A DNA stretch of 51,066 nt. Source: Bacillota bacterium. Its GTDB lineage: Bacteria; Bacillota; Syntrophomonadia; Syntrophomonadales; Syntrophomonadaceae. The stretch is taken from contig JAEWZB010000095.1 of the NCBI GenBank assembly GCA_023395515.1, forward strand, positions 1-51,066, read 5' to 3'. This document shows, piece by piece, positions 1-8,499 of this stretch (positions are counted from its first letter, which is position 1; every line of letters begins with the position of its first letter). Below the pieces are notes generated by a model. The model was not told the DNA's origin. It worked only from the letters and a program-made list of their open reading frames with translations, and searched no databases. The position numbers and the translations under genes were made by a program.

Positions 1-198
1 CTGTTTTACAGCATATTGGACAAGGGCATCCGGCGCGGTGAGATCACATCTTCATTGCCGCCCGAGGCTCTTTCCCGACATTTTGTGATGGCGATAAGGG
101 GCGTTAGTTATGAATGGTGTGTCCGATTCCCCGATTTTGACCTCAAGGTGCAGGCCGTGGAGCATTGCAATTTGCTGATTGAGGGGATAGTGGCATAA
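1..198 (+). CDS. TetR-family regulator, C-terminal fragment
   Basis: The frame is open from base 1 and ends with TAA at 196-198, giving 65 residues of a C-terminal end. The pattern of aromatic and hydrophobic residues (LFYSILDKGIRRGEI, FVMAIRGVSYEW) resembles the ligand-binding helices of TetR/AcrR regulators, where a late 'I.RG..YEW' helix is common. The DNA-binding N-terminus lies outside the window, so the regulated gene is unknown. Base composition is richer in GC than the AT-rich genes that follow, which suggests a different origin. The family call rests on a short stretch and is tentative. Confidence 0.6.
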   Translation: MFYSILDKGIRRGEITSSLPPEALSRHFVMAIRGVSYEWCVRFPDFDLKVQAVEHCNLLIEGIVA

Positions 199-318
199 TA
201 ATATAAGGGCAATTTTATGAGATGACATTCCCGCCCCAGCTTGACAAAACCGCCGGACCTGCTACCATAAATTTTCGGCAGAAAAGGCCGTACCAAAAGA
301 GGAATAACGAATAGAAGC

Positions 319-364
319 AAAGCCTGACAAATCCGACACTAACCTGTCGGTTCTGTCAGGCTTT
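319..364 (+). terminator. Nested hairpin, probable terminator
   Basis: AAAGCCTGACA at 319-329 pairs with TGTCAGGCTTT at 354-364. Inside it CCGACA pairs with TGTCGG. A T-rich stretch follows on the plus strand, so it probably ends transcription from the TetR side. The region 199-318 between the TetR stop and this hairpin holds no recognisable gene. Confidence 0.7.
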
Positions 365-392
365 ATATTTTTCCCCGAAAGGAGGTGCGAAC

Positions 393-464
393 ATGGTTTT
401 CCGCTTTCGGTTTTATTTTAATAGATATTATAATAATTCTTTTCTTAGTTGTTCGGGAGAATAG
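393..464 (+). other. Strong RBS plus truncated 23-codon ORF at a junction
   Basis: AAAGGAGG sits 6 bases before ATG at 393, an excellent start signal. The frame closes after 23 codons, and the last dozen run antisense into the 3' end of ddh. The start therefore looks like the beginning of a gene whose body was lost where the GC-richer left-hand DNA meets the AT-rich backbone near position 420. It is unlikely to make a functional peptide. Confidence 0.35.
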
Positions 465-1405
465 GGAGATAAATAAGCAAATGGTATATCAAATACGGTA
501 TAAGCCCCGGTTTTTCCTGCCTCAGAAAATTTATGTATAGCTCGGGCATAAGCTACGATAACACTGGCGGTAAATTCGGGATTACTGTCTAAGCTAATAC
601 TAAATTCCATCTTTTGTTTAGTTCCGGGAGTAGTTTCTCCCGTTCTGATCACTACTCCACCATGGGGCATTCCCTGATGGTTGGCTGCAAATTCTTCTGC
701 CGAAACAAAATGTACGGTGGTATCATAATCGGCAAAATAATTAGGCATAGTAACAATTTCCTGTTCGATTTTTAATAAGTCAGCCCCTGATTCGGCTACT
801 ACATAACAAACTCTTAAATGTTTTTCTTTAGCGGTTAAATCTGGATTTTCGCCCTTTCTAACCTTTTCTAAAGCATCAGGCTGGGGAATGGTATATTGCT
901 TGGCATCTTTTACCCCTGGTATACGGCGGATAGCATCAGAATGGCCTTGGCTTACTCCATCACCCCAGAAAGTATACTCCTTGCCCACCGGCAATACTGA
1001 TAAGCCTAGTAAACGGTGTAACGAAAATAAACCCGGGTCCCAACCAGCCGATATAAGACTGCAAGTACCAGCTTTTTGGGCTGCGCTATTTATCTTTTCA
1101 AAATACTCGGGGATTCTGGCATGGGTATCAAAGCTGTCCACTGCGTTAAAATTAGCTGCTATCATGGGTCCCTGTTCATCTAAATCTTGAGCCGAACCTC
1201 CGCAAAGAATCATAACATCAATGCTACCTTTATATTTATCAATTTCCGAGATATGTACTAACTTAGCATCACTATCCAGAGAATTTACATCTCTCCTAGT
1301 AAATACAGCTTTAAGTTCCATATCGGGAGTTAATTGAAGAGCTTTTTCTACACCTTTACCCAGATTGCCATAGCCTACAATGCCGATATTTATTAATTTG
1401 TCCAT
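428..1405 (-). CDS. ddh: meso-diaminopimelate D-dehydrogenase
   Basis: This 325-residue protein matches meso-diaminopimelate dehydrogenase, which makes meso-DAP for peptidoglycan and lysine in one NADPH-dependent step from tetrahydrodipicolinate. The N-terminal Rossmann motif GIVGYGNLGKG is at residues 7-17. Family-typical stretches follow: a CGGSAQD segment, VDSFDTHARIPEYF, SAGWDPGLFSLHR and FWGDGVSQGHSDAIRRI (substrate pocket). Length is normal for the family. I chose the ATG at 1405 rather than the one at 1420 because GGGAGG lies 5 bases before it. The gene stands alone, with 234 bases to its upstream neighbour. Function is very likely from whole-length similarity to the family as I know it. 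Confidence 0.95.
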   Translation of the reverse strand: MDKLINIGIVGYGNLGKGVEKALQLTPDMELKAVFTRRDVNSLDSDAKLVHISEIDKYKGSIDVMILCGGSAQDLDEQGPMIAANFNAVDSFDTHARIPEYFEKINSAAQKAGTCSLISAGWDPGLFSLHRLLGLSVLPVGKEYTFWGDGVSQGHSDAIRRIPGVKDAKQYTIPQPDALEKVRKGENPDLTAKEKHLRVCYVVAESGADLLKIEQEIVTMPNYFADYDTTVHFVSAEEFAANHQGMPHGGVVIRTGETTPGTKQKMEFSISLDSNPEFTASVIVAYARAIHKFSEAGKTGAYTVFDIPFAYLSPYSPEQLRKELL

Positions 1406-1590
1406 ATAGACCTCCCACATTGATTTATTACAAATTATATTAACATATATGTAATTTACTTTTTAACTTAAGGGAAAAGTATACAGTACTCTTGATTATA
1501 ATCTCCAATAAATAACTAATTAAATACTAGTTACATAAAATAATTAATGGACGGGAACTTAGTTCCGAATCAATACATTTTTAAAAAATA

Positions 1591-1633
1591 ACCCCCGGCA
1601 GTATTGGTGCAACTCAAAAATACTGCCGGGGGT
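1591..1633 (-). terminator. Rho-independent terminator of the DUF4397 gene
   Basis: ACCCCCGGCAGTATT (1591-1605) and its exact complement (1619-1633) form a 15-bp stem. On the minus strand it is followed by a T-rich tail. It lies 6 bases past the stop of the gene ending at 1640. Confidence 0.9.
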
Positions 1634-1639
1634 GTTGTT

Positions 1640-2311
1640 TTATGCGTATATGAAAGTAATTTTAGTACCTCTATTAGTAGATGATACTTTTTCTTTAATA
1701 TCAACCTTTCCTATAGAAGGTATTAAATCCTCATAATCGTCTATTTCTAAAAAAGGCTCCCTGCCTAAAAGACCAAAAGCGTATATTGTATATGCCCTTC
1801 CAGCATCCAGCTCCACATCATCAGTTAATATTAACTGATCTTCTCCGCTTAACCGCAATTCCACATCATACTCTCCGGGAGTAATATTTTCAAAATCTGT
1901 CACCTGAGTATAAGCCACATTATTAAAGGCTAGTTGCCCATTCACAACCCTTACATCTAAGCTGCCTATATTAGGGGCCAGATTAACAAATCTTAGTAAA
2001 GCATCATTAGTATCCCTGGGGGCAACATTAAAAAATATAGGTAAGAGGCTGATATCAGGTGATATTCCTATTAAAGCCACCGTAATTCTGGTACTGGGTG
2101 GAATAGTCACTTCTGTATCAATTAACGGGGTAGTATTATCACCGGCCGCAAATATCTGAATGTGCATATTCTCAGGCCCTACCGATAAATATCTGCTAAT
2201 ATCATCATAACTTAGGTTTTTAATAATAAGATTTCCGTCCGCATATACGTCTACTCTGGGTGTTCCTGGTGATACATGCAGCAATCTAATAAAAGAGTTA
2301 ATAGTTGGCAA
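1640..2311 (-). CDS. DUF4397 domain protein
   Basis: This 223-residue protein has the DUF4397 pattern: N-terminal FIRLLHVSPGTPRVDVYADG, then a second half starting LLRFVNLAPNIGSLDVRVVNG. Both halves look like related beta-sandwich repeats of about 100 residues. Such proteins are usually extracytoplasmic, but I see no signal peptide here, so the location is uncertain. The start is TTG at 2311, because an in-frame TGA lies three codons upstream and AAGG is 11 bases before it. A strong terminator follows. The role of DUF4397 is not known to me, and no neighbour suggests one. Confidence 0.8.
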   Translation of the reverse strand: MPTINSFIRLLHVSPGTPRVDVYADGNLIIKNLSYDDISRYLSVGPENMHIQIFAAGDNTTPLIDTEVTIPPSTRITVALIGISPDISLLPIFFNVAPRDTNDALLRFVNLAPNIGSLDVRVVNGQLAFNNVAYTQVTDFENITPGEYDVELRLSGEDQLILTDDVELDAGRAYTIYAFGLLGREPFLEIDDYEDLIPSIGKVDIKEKVSSTNRGTKITFIYA

Positions 2312-2415
2312 TGGTAATCACGCCTTAAAGTTTATTCTTTTACAACATATTCATAGTAAATATGAATGGTTCATAAAAGACTTAACTTTGTAGGTATATA
2401 AAGAAGCATTAATAC

Positions 2416-3618
2416 TTAGTTACGGTTACCATCACTGGCAAAAAGCATAGCTGCAAAACCTATTAATAAGATGACAACAGCTACATAAAAACCTGATACC
2501 ATGCTTCCGGTTTTATCGGCAATAAATCCGGTTACATACGGAGCCACTACTGATGAACTCATGCCGATAAAATTTAAAACCCCGAATACGGTGGCATAAG
2601 CATGGGCAGGTGCATGATCAGCCACATGAGCAATTACGATGGAGTCCAAGACTATTTTTCCGGTTAACCCATAACAGGTAAGAGCAATAATAAGTCCCCA
2701 TAAACTATGAGAAAAAGCTACCATGAATAATGATAGGGCCGCCAGGGGTAATAAAAATAACGCTAGCAGCTTGCGTTTACCTAAGCGATCTGAAACCCGG
2801 CTGAAGAATAATGCCCCTGGAATTGAAGCTAAAGCTATTAAGGATGAAATGTAGCCTGATTGACTTCCCATTAAATTCCTTTCCGTTTGCAGGAAGAAAG
2901 GCAGCCAGGTTAAAACCATAAAAAAGCCATAACAAGAGCAAAAATCTACTACATAGCTAATGATTAAATCCTTAGTAAATAGCTTTTTTAGGGGAATAGC
3001 AGATTTTGCGGCTTGGGCAGCCGGGGTATTATCAATCTTATAGTCTTTAATCGCTAACCATATTATTATCCCTACAACTATGGTCGGAATAGAAAAAACT
3101 AAAAAAGGAGTACGCCAGCTTTGCGCCCAGGTTAAAGTTATAAAACTGGAAGCAATGAACCCCAAGGTAATACCTACCGCACTGCCACTATTTATTAAAG
3201 CACTCCCCATAGTACGGTATTGGGGCGGTATTATGCGGGAAGATAAAGCATATTGAGGTCCGAAAAATGTACCTTGAGCCAAGCCGGTAGCGGCACTGGC
3301 CATTAGTAAAGTTATATAGGTGGGGGCTAAGCCGGTTAAAGCAGTAGATATGCCAAAGGCTATGAAGCCGGGAACTAGTATCCATTTATAAGATACCTTA
3401 TCCCCTATTATTCCGGCCGGAATTTGCACCGCCGCATAAGTAAAGAAAAAAATACTGTTAATTAGGCCGGTCTGTGCATTAGTTAAATTAAAATCAAGCT
3501 GAATATTAAGTAAAACCGGATTTAAAATAGCACGGTCGGCATAAATGAATACCCAGCCTAAAAAAAATGCCAATACTACTTTAATCCAAGTTGGTATTCC
3601 TCTTATCCCCTGCTGCAT
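2416..3618 (-). CDS. MFS transporter (ACS-like)
   Basis: This 400-residue membrane protein has about 12 hydrophobic segments. The first transmembrane segment and following loop (WVFIYADRAILNPVL) and the motif-A region IPAGIIGDKVSYKWIL fit the major facilitator superfamily, closest by eye to the anion:cation symporter group. A second motif-A-like stretch, FFSRVSDRLGKRKLLA, lies at the start of the C-terminal half. Substrate cannot be read from sequence; organic anions are the usual cargo of this group. GGGGAGGA is 8 bases before the ATG. The gene is divergent from the HD phosphohydrolase at 3838, so the 219 bases between them hold two promoters. Confidence 0.88.
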   Translation of the reverse strand: MQQGIRGIPTWIKVVLAFFLGWVFIYADRAILNPVLLNIQLDFNLTNAQTGLINSIFFFTYAAVQIPAGIIGDKVSYKWILVPGFIAFGISTALTGLAPTYITLLMASAATGLAQGTFFGPQYALSSRIIPPQYRTMGSALINSGSAVGITLGFIASSFITLTWAQSWRTPFLVFSIPTIVVGIIIWLAIKDYKIDNTPAAQAAKSAIPLKKLFTKDLIISYVVDFCSCYGFFMVLTWLPFFLQTERNLMGSQSGYISSLIALASIPGALFFSRVSDRLGKRKLLALFLLPLAALSLFMVAFSHSLWGLIIALTCYGLTGKIVLDSIVIAHVADHAPAHAYATVFGVLNFIGMSSSVVAPYVTGFIADKTGSMVSGFYVAVVILLIGFAAMLFASDGNRN

Positions 3619-3800
3619 CTATTAGTCCTCCCCAACTGTATTACTTGCTTAATTTAATGCTGCTTCTATAGTTAAATTACATTAGGAGCTATTATATCAT
3701 ATAAGCCCTTCTTAATCCCTTAAATATGACTAGAAAAAAATAGCTCCCCTGACCTATAAATTATAATCAAATTATTATAGCTTAAGCCTTTTACCTGAAC

Positions 3801-3806
3801 TATAAT
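3801..3806 (+). promoter_or_regulatory. Probable -10 box of the HD phosphohydrolase gene
   Basis: TATAAT at 3801-3806 lies 31 bases upstream of the ATG at 3838, with AGGAGG between. The -35 region is not close to consensus. Confidence 0.45.
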
Positions 3807-3837
3807 ATATAGAGTTGTAAAGAACTTAGGAGGAATT

Positions 3838-4425
3838 ATGCCAGAACGTTTAGAAAAACAAATTAAATTCATAATGGAAATAGATAAGGCCAAACAAGTT
3901 TTTAGGCAAAATTTATTACTGGATGGGACCAGACATGAGAATGATGCTGAACACTCCTGGCATTTAGCTTTGATGGCCTTAGTTTTATCTGAATATGCCG
4001 ATTATAAAATTGATTTGCCTAAAGTTATCAAAATGGTTTTAATTCACGATATTGTTGAAATATATGCTGGAGATACATACTGTTACGATGAAGTGGGTTA
4101 TTTAGACAAAGAAGAACGGGAAATGCAAGCAGCCTCTGCTATTTATGGATTATTACCTGATGACCAAGCTCTGGAGTTTATGGAGTTATGGCAGGAGTTT
4201 GAGGGTGAATCTACCGCAGAAGCTAGATTTGCAGCCGCATTGGACCGTTTACAACCGCTTATCCTTAACACTTACACGGATGGATATACCTGGAAAAAGC
4301 ATGATATTGACAGCAGTAAAGTCAGAAAGCGTAATGAAAAAATTGCTCATACTTCTCAAACTTTATGGGAGTATGCTAAAAGTCTGATCGACCAGGCTAT
4401 TCATAAAGGCGATTTACGAGAATAA
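3838..4425 (+). CDS. HD-domain phosphohydrolase (YfbR/HDDC2-like)
   Basis: This 195-residue protein has the metal-binding HD-domain residues: H33 and the ENDAEHSWH stretch at residues 35-43, then HDIVEIYAGD near 70-79. A late acidic residue lies in ALDRLQPL. The arrangement fits the YfbR/HDDC2 group, known for 5'-deoxynucleotidase activity on dNMPs. Cytosolic; no signal or membrane segment. The start has AGGAGG 5 bases upstream. It is followed by speD after 80 bases, probably under separate control. The exact substrate is inference from family. Confidence 0.82.
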   Translation: MPERLEKQIKFIMEIDKAKQVFRQNLLLDGTRHENDAEHSWHLALMALVLSEYADYKIDLPKVIKMVLIHDIVEIYAGDTYCYDEVGYLDKEEREMQAASAIYGLLPDDQALEFMELWQEFEGESTAEARFAAALDRLQPLILNTYTDGYTWKKHDIDSSKVRKRNEKIAHTSQTLWEYAKSLIDQAIHKGDLRE

Positions 4426-4505
4426 GGTCAAGGTTCATCCATAAAAACGTTACTCTAGGGAATATTATTTTTATAAATATAACTACATTTTTAAAGGAGT
4501 ATTTC

Positions 4506-5312
4506 ATGAGAATTAAACCAATAAAGAAAAAATTAAAACTATATGGATTTAATAATTTAACTAAAAGCTTAAGCTTTAATTTATATGATGTTTGCTATGC
4601 TACTACTCCTAAACAAAGAAAAGAGTATATAGAATATATTGATGAAGAATATAATGCGGAAAGATTAACTAGAATTTTAACGGATGTTTCTAATATAATT
4701 GGTGCTACCATTTTAAATATTGCCAGCCAGGACTACGAACCTCAAGGGGCCAGTGTCACTATGTTAATTGCCGAAGAGGATTTAGGTTATGAAAAGCCTC
4801 CGGCTGTATCTAATAATGAAGCCCCGGGCCCTGAAAGTGTAGTAGGCCATTTGGATAAGAGTCACATTACGGTACACACTTACCCAGAAAGTCACCCCGA
4901 CGAAGGAATCAGTACATTTAGGGCGGATATAGATGTATCTACCTGTGGACATATTTCCCCCCTTAAAGCGCTTAATTATCTGCTTAACAGCTTTAAACCC
5001 GATATTGCCACCGTAGATTACCGCATAAGGGGATTTACCCGTGATGTCCATGGCCGCAAATATTTTAAAGACCACAAAATTAATTCCATCCAGAATTTTA
5101 TCCCCGCCGAAATTAGGGAAAAATATCAAATGATAGATGTTAACATTTATCAAGATAATATTTTCCATACCAAAATGATGATGAAGGAATTTGACTTAGA
5201 TAACTACCTATTTGGTATTAGCGAAGACCAGCTCGATCCCCATGAAAGTAAAAAAATTAATAACCGCCTGAAACGGGAAATGCTGGAGATATTCTCGGGA
5301 CAAAACTTTTAG
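4506..5312 (+). CDS. speD: S-adenosylmethionine decarboxylase proenzyme
   Basis: This 268-residue protein matches the long (E. coli-type) SpeD. It makes decarboxylated AdoMet, the aminopropyl donor for spermidine. The autocleavage region LDKSHITVHTYPES is at residues 116-129; cleavage before S119 would create the pyruvoyl cofactor. FRADIDVSTCGHISPL carries the conserved Cys147, and the length fits the E. coli enzyme (264). AAAGGAG lies 6 bases before the ATG. No spermidine synthase (speE) is next to it. A neighbouring downstream gene is convergent, 16 bases away. Confidence 0.94.
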   Translation: MRIKPIKKKLKLYGFNNLTKSLSFNLYDVCYATTPKQRKEYIEYIDEEYNAERLTRILTDVSNIIGATILNIASQDYEPQGASVTMLIAEEDLGYEKPPAVSNNEAPGPESVVGHLDKSHITVHTYPESHPDEGISTFRADIDVSTCGHISPLKALNYLLNSFKPDIATVDYRIRGFTRDVHGRKYFKDHKINSIQNFIPAEIREKYQMIDVNIYQDNIFHTKMMMKEFDLDNYLFGISEDQLDPHESKKINNRLKREMLEIFSGQNF

Positions 5313-5328
5313 CAGTTGCATAGGTAGG

Positions 5329-5637
5329 TTATAACCAGTAATTACAATAGTCTTCCCCTACCTGTTCGGCATATTTTAAAGTATCACTATCCCCGGGCAG
5401 GGTTAACTCTTCGAAACCTACACTATGGTAGCAGCGCGGGCAAACTACCCTATAGCCGGAATATATTTCCGGATCACCTTTAATCGCCTCCAACATAACC
5501 ATGATTAAGGTAGGACAGGTATCAGCTCCGATAGAGAAGCGGGCTGCAGTTTGCAGGGACCAATTATATTCGTTAGAATCCTTTTTACAAACCGGACATT
5601 TTATCATAAGCTTAGCCTGAACATTTTCTATTAACAT
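5329..5637 (-). CDS. CpXC-type zinc-ribbon protein, copy A
   Basis: This 102-residue protein carries CPVC at residues 14-17 and CPRC at 66-69, a CpXC-like pair able to bind one zinc. It is clearly a paralogue of the divergent gene at 5702: both share NEYNW, a DP-Y-R--CPRC block and a C-terminal VG--Y-N--L. AAGGAG precedes the ATG. No signal peptide or membrane segment. Function unknown; CpXC proteins have no established role that I can name. Confidence 0.75.
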   Translation of the reverse strand: MLIENVQAKLMIKCPVCKKDSNEYNWSLQTAARFSIGADTCPTLIMVMLEAIKGDPEIYSGYRVVCPRCYHSVGFEELTLPGDSDTLKYAEQVGEDYCNYWL

Positions 5638-5701
5638 AGCTTGACTCTCCTTATTGTTATAATGATATTATAATCCTAATTTTAATTGAGGTTAGTAAAT
5701 T

Positions 5702-6007
5702 ATGAGAAAAGATGAATCAGCCGAATTAATGATATATTGCCCTACCTGCGGCAATTCAGTCAATGAATATAATTGGACTTTAGCCCAGGCCGCCAAATAT
5801 TCTAATGAAACTAATCAAACCGAAACTTTTATATACATCCTGTTGCGCATCCTTAACGACCCTAGCTATAATTATAAAGACATACGTATCATGTGTCCCC
5901 GGTGTAATGAACGGATTAAACTAGGCTTAATTCCCCTGCCCGAACCGGAGGCCATTCATGAATATATCGAAAAAGTCGGCGCAGAATATGTGAATGCTAG
6001 ACTGTAA
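5702..6007 (+). CDS. CpXC-type zinc-ribbon protein, copy B
   Basis: This 101-residue paralogue of the protein encoded at 5329-5637 has CPTC at residues 13-16 and CPRC at 65-68. The two are head-to-head with only 64 bases between their ATGs, so they share one bidirectional promoter region and probably arose by an inverted duplication. GAGG lies 9 bases before the start. A terminator follows at 6080-6115. No enzymatic motif apart from the zinc-ribbon cysteines is visible. Confidence 0.75.
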   Translation: MRKDESAELMIYCPTCGNSVNEYNWTLAQAAKYSNETNQTETFIYILLRILNDPSYNYKDIRIMCPRCNERIKLGLIPLPEPEAIHEYIEKVGAEYVNARL

Positions 6008-6079
6008 AGCAGGTCTCACCCTTCTTTGTTATCCATTATTAAATATAAAGCTTAATTGAGGCAATAAGGATACGACAAA

Positions 6080-6115
6080 AAAGCGGGCGGTATTAGTAAA
6101 ATACCCACCCGCTTT
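6080..6115. terminator. Bidirectional terminator between convergent genes
   Basis: GCGGG and GGTATT pair with AATACC and CCCGC around a 5-base loop, with A-runs on the left and T-rich sequence on the right. It sits between the convergent genes ending at 6007 and 6123 and may serve both. Confidence 0.85.
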
Positions 6116-6122
6116 CGGTTAT

Positions 6123-8270
6123 TTATCTTTGATATACCCGCATCAATTGCACTAAAGTAGAAGCACTTTCCCCTTTTTGCATTATATCGTTAATATTCAA
6201 GTTACCGGATTTAAGTTTGAAAAGGCCCAGCTTAACCGTTAGGGCGGCATAGCCGGTATTTTTCCCGGTAATAGATTTACTATCTGCAGCCGGTACTTGG
6301 TATATGCCCTCTAATTCAGCTATATTTTCCAGATTCATAGCTTTTATCATCATATGGGCTGCGTTGATTCTGGTTAATGGTTCATGAGGGGCAGGCAGAT
6401 TATCTTTAGCAATTATTTTTCTATGAATGGCGGTTTGGTAATAAGGGCTATACCATTCATTACCTAGAGCCTCAATCTTTCTTCCTTCACCTGGGTAACC
6501 ACCCACGGACATAACCAACATTTTAATAAATTCGGCATTTGTAATGTTGTTATCCGGGAAATACCGGCCTTCATTGCCAGCTATTATCCCTAAACCTAAT
6601 AAGGTATTAATATCATTTTCGGCCGGATGACCGGCAATATCAATTAATTTAGGGGAAGTTTTCTTTTTAAATTCTTCCCCATTATTATTCAGCACCGTGC
6701 CTTTAAAAGCGTCTACTAATCTCGGTTCGGTCGTAGAAAAATGATAATATAACCCTACCTCTTTATCACCGGTTCTGCGCTCCGAGTATTCATAGGGGGT
6801 AATATAATCTAAACTTACTGAGTTTTCATTGATCAGATTGGCAAAAGCTTTATCTAGACTAATAAGATTATGGGGAGCCGGAAAATTAAGATTTGACCAA
6901 TTATATCTATAAGAAATAATCTGACCGTTTACTAAATCTACTCCAATATTAAAACTATCATTATAAAATGGTATGTTGTTAACCAGCCGGGTATATTCGA
7001 AAGTGATTTCTTTGGTATCCGGCTGGACCGGGTAACTTAATCTAATTTCTTGTAAGTATTCTTGCTCTATATCTTTATTAAGCTTAACCTGATTAGCTTT
7101 TTGGGGCTGAAGCTTAACCATAAAATCTTGGGCTATTTTTAGGGCCTGTTCGTATGAATAATTAGCTTTTTGGTTTTGTCTTTCCGGTGAATAATCTGAT
7201 TTATAAAATGACAATAGTTCCCCGGACTTAGCATCTACCCCGGCAGAAAGGTATCCTGTTTTAGCTTCGGCAGTTGATTGCCACTCGAAAGACCACCTTC
7301 TTTTATCTTTTTCCTGATAATCTTGATAAAGGTTAGAGTGGGTTAACTCATAATCTGCGGGGATTTCAATGTATTTTTTCACCATATTGAGAGCATCTTC
7401 TTTAGGTAATAATCCTTGGAGCAGATCAATTTCCTCAATTTCAATAGGACTTAACTCGCTTTGAGGACTAGCTCCTCCCATAGCCTTAGCCATCTCATCA
7501 TACATGACTCTATAGTGAGATGATTCTATATATTCTCCGGTATGGGCATCTACTAGAATATTAGCCGGTTGTCTGGTTCCATATACCAGATAAACCTGGT
7601 TATTACTTTTGTTATTATTAGGTTTATAATACATCAATTCCAAGGCCTTGTTTTTCAAGGTATCTTCCGCTTTTTCCTGACTAATTACTCCAGCCGCACT
7701 GGGGAATTTCAAATCATAAGTCCAATTTAGGTCAAACGTAGTTATCATCCCCGTCTGTCCTGAAATATTAATATAGGCCGAGTTTTGCAGATAAGGAAGA
7801 TTATTGACCATCCGTTGATAATTTATAGTATGGGTCTGATTATAACTGGAAATAATATCATTTTCTTTTTGCTCCACAATTTTTAAGGCTTTAAATTTAC
7901 TAGGAGCTGCTTTACCTAGAAACTCATTGGCAACTTTAATAGCAGTATTTCTATCCACGGTAGGTAATAGGCTGGTTTTATCTGGTGATTCAGAATATTG
8001 GTATAACTGAGTAATTTCGCCGGATAAAACATCCACATTTACTGAAATATTCCCTTCTTCAGTTTCCCATAATAAATTCCACATTCCCCTGCCACTGTAC
8101 TCGGCATAGTTAGATCTAAAAGCTTTAACATTATCAGGTATCACTACTATTGATTTAGCAATTTCTGTAGCTTTTTGAGCAGTTATAGTTGGCTCGGCTG
8201 CGGTTGCTTGGGGAACTGAGCATAAGCAGGTAAAAACCACTAATAATCCGGTTGCTATAATTTTTCGCAC
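6123..8270 (-). CDS. Exported PepSY/YcdB-repeat protein with SLH anchor
   Basis: This 715-residue protein starts with a signal peptide (MRKIIATGLLVVFTCLCSV, cleavage near residue 25). Two similar halves follow, roughly residues 30-265 and 280-530. Each begins with a PepSY-like stretch (ATEIAKSIVVIPDN; ALNMVKKYIEIPADYEL) and contains sentences such as NNLPYLQNSAYINI and NNIPFYNDSFNIGV, typical of the YcdB/YcdC domain. The last 175 residues hold three SLH repeats that would bind the secondary cell-wall polymer. So it is a surface protein, possibly a peptidase regulator; the true role is unknown. The start is GTG with GGAGG 9 bases upstream. Confidence 0.85.
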   Translation of the reverse strand: MRKIIATGLLVVFTCLCSVPQATAAEPTITAQKATEIAKSIVVIPDNVKAFRSNYAEYSGRGMWNLLWETEEGNISVNVDVLSGEITQLYQYSESPDKTSLLPTVDRNTAIKVANEFLGKAAPSKFKALKIVEQKENDIISSYNQTHTINYQRMVNNLPYLQNSAYINISGQTGMITTFDLNWTYDLKFPSAAGVISQEKAEDTLKNKALELMYYKPNNNKSNNQVYLVYGTRQPANILVDAHTGEYIESSHYRVMYDEMAKAMGGASPQSELSPIEIEEIDLLQGLLPKEDALNMVKKYIEIPADYELTHSNLYQDYQEKDKRRWSFEWQSTAEAKTGYLSAGVDAKSGELLSFYKSDYSPERQNQKANYSYEQALKIAQDFMVKLQPQKANQVKLNKDIEQEYLQEIRLSYPVQPDTKEITFEYTRLVNNIPFYNDSFNIGVDLVNGQIISYRYNWSNLNFPAPHNLISLDKAFANLINENSVSLDYITPYEYSERRTGDKEVGLYYHFSTTEPRLVDAFKGTVLNNNGEEFKKKTSPKLIDIAGHPAENDINTLLGLGIIAGNEGRYFPDNNITNAEFIKMLVMSVGGYPGEGRKIEALGNEWYSPYYQTAIHRKIIAKDNLPAPHEPLTRINAAHMMIKAMNLENIAELEGIYQVPAADSKSITGKNTGYAALTVKLGLFKLKSGNLNINDIMQKGESASTLVQLMRVYQR

Positions 8271-8348
8271 CTTTTTTAACCTCCTCGTTAATTATTTCTA
8301 TTAACATATACGGCCAAAACTATAACTGCTTGCACAGAAAATACAAAA

Positions 8349-8367
8349 GGCTAGGAAAGACCTAGCC
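8349..8367 (-). terminator. Terminator downstream of the acyl-CoA synthetase
   Basis: GGCTAGG (8349-8355) and CCTAGCC (8361-8367) form a hairpin. On the minus strand it is followed by TTTTGTATTTT. It ends the acyl-CoA synthetase transcript after the long palindrome at 8370-8491. Confidence 0.75.
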
Positions 8368-8369
8368 CC

Positions 8370-8491
8370 AGAGCGGCCAAAAGGGCTAATAGCTGCGTTA
8401 ATTCGAGAAGCCCGTTCAATCGGCGTACCTATGTACGCCTCTATCACGAGCTTCCTAATCGCCTTGCTCTTATCCCTTTTGGCTCGCTCTG
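8370..8491. repeat. 122-bp imperfect palindrome (MITE/REP-like element)
   Basis: The whole interval folds on itself around 8430/8431. The centre is a perfect hairpin, GGCGTAC-ctat-GTACGCC, at 8422-8439. The ends also match: AGAGCGGCCAAAAGGG at 8370-8385 against CCCTTTTGGCTCGCTCT at 8475-8491. The middle parts pair with a few mismatches. It starts 8 bases after the acyl-CoA synthetase stop codon. It has no ORF, and looks like a non-autonomous interspersed element or a very long 3' hairpin. Confidence 0.75.
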
Positions 8492-8499
8492 TCCAATAC

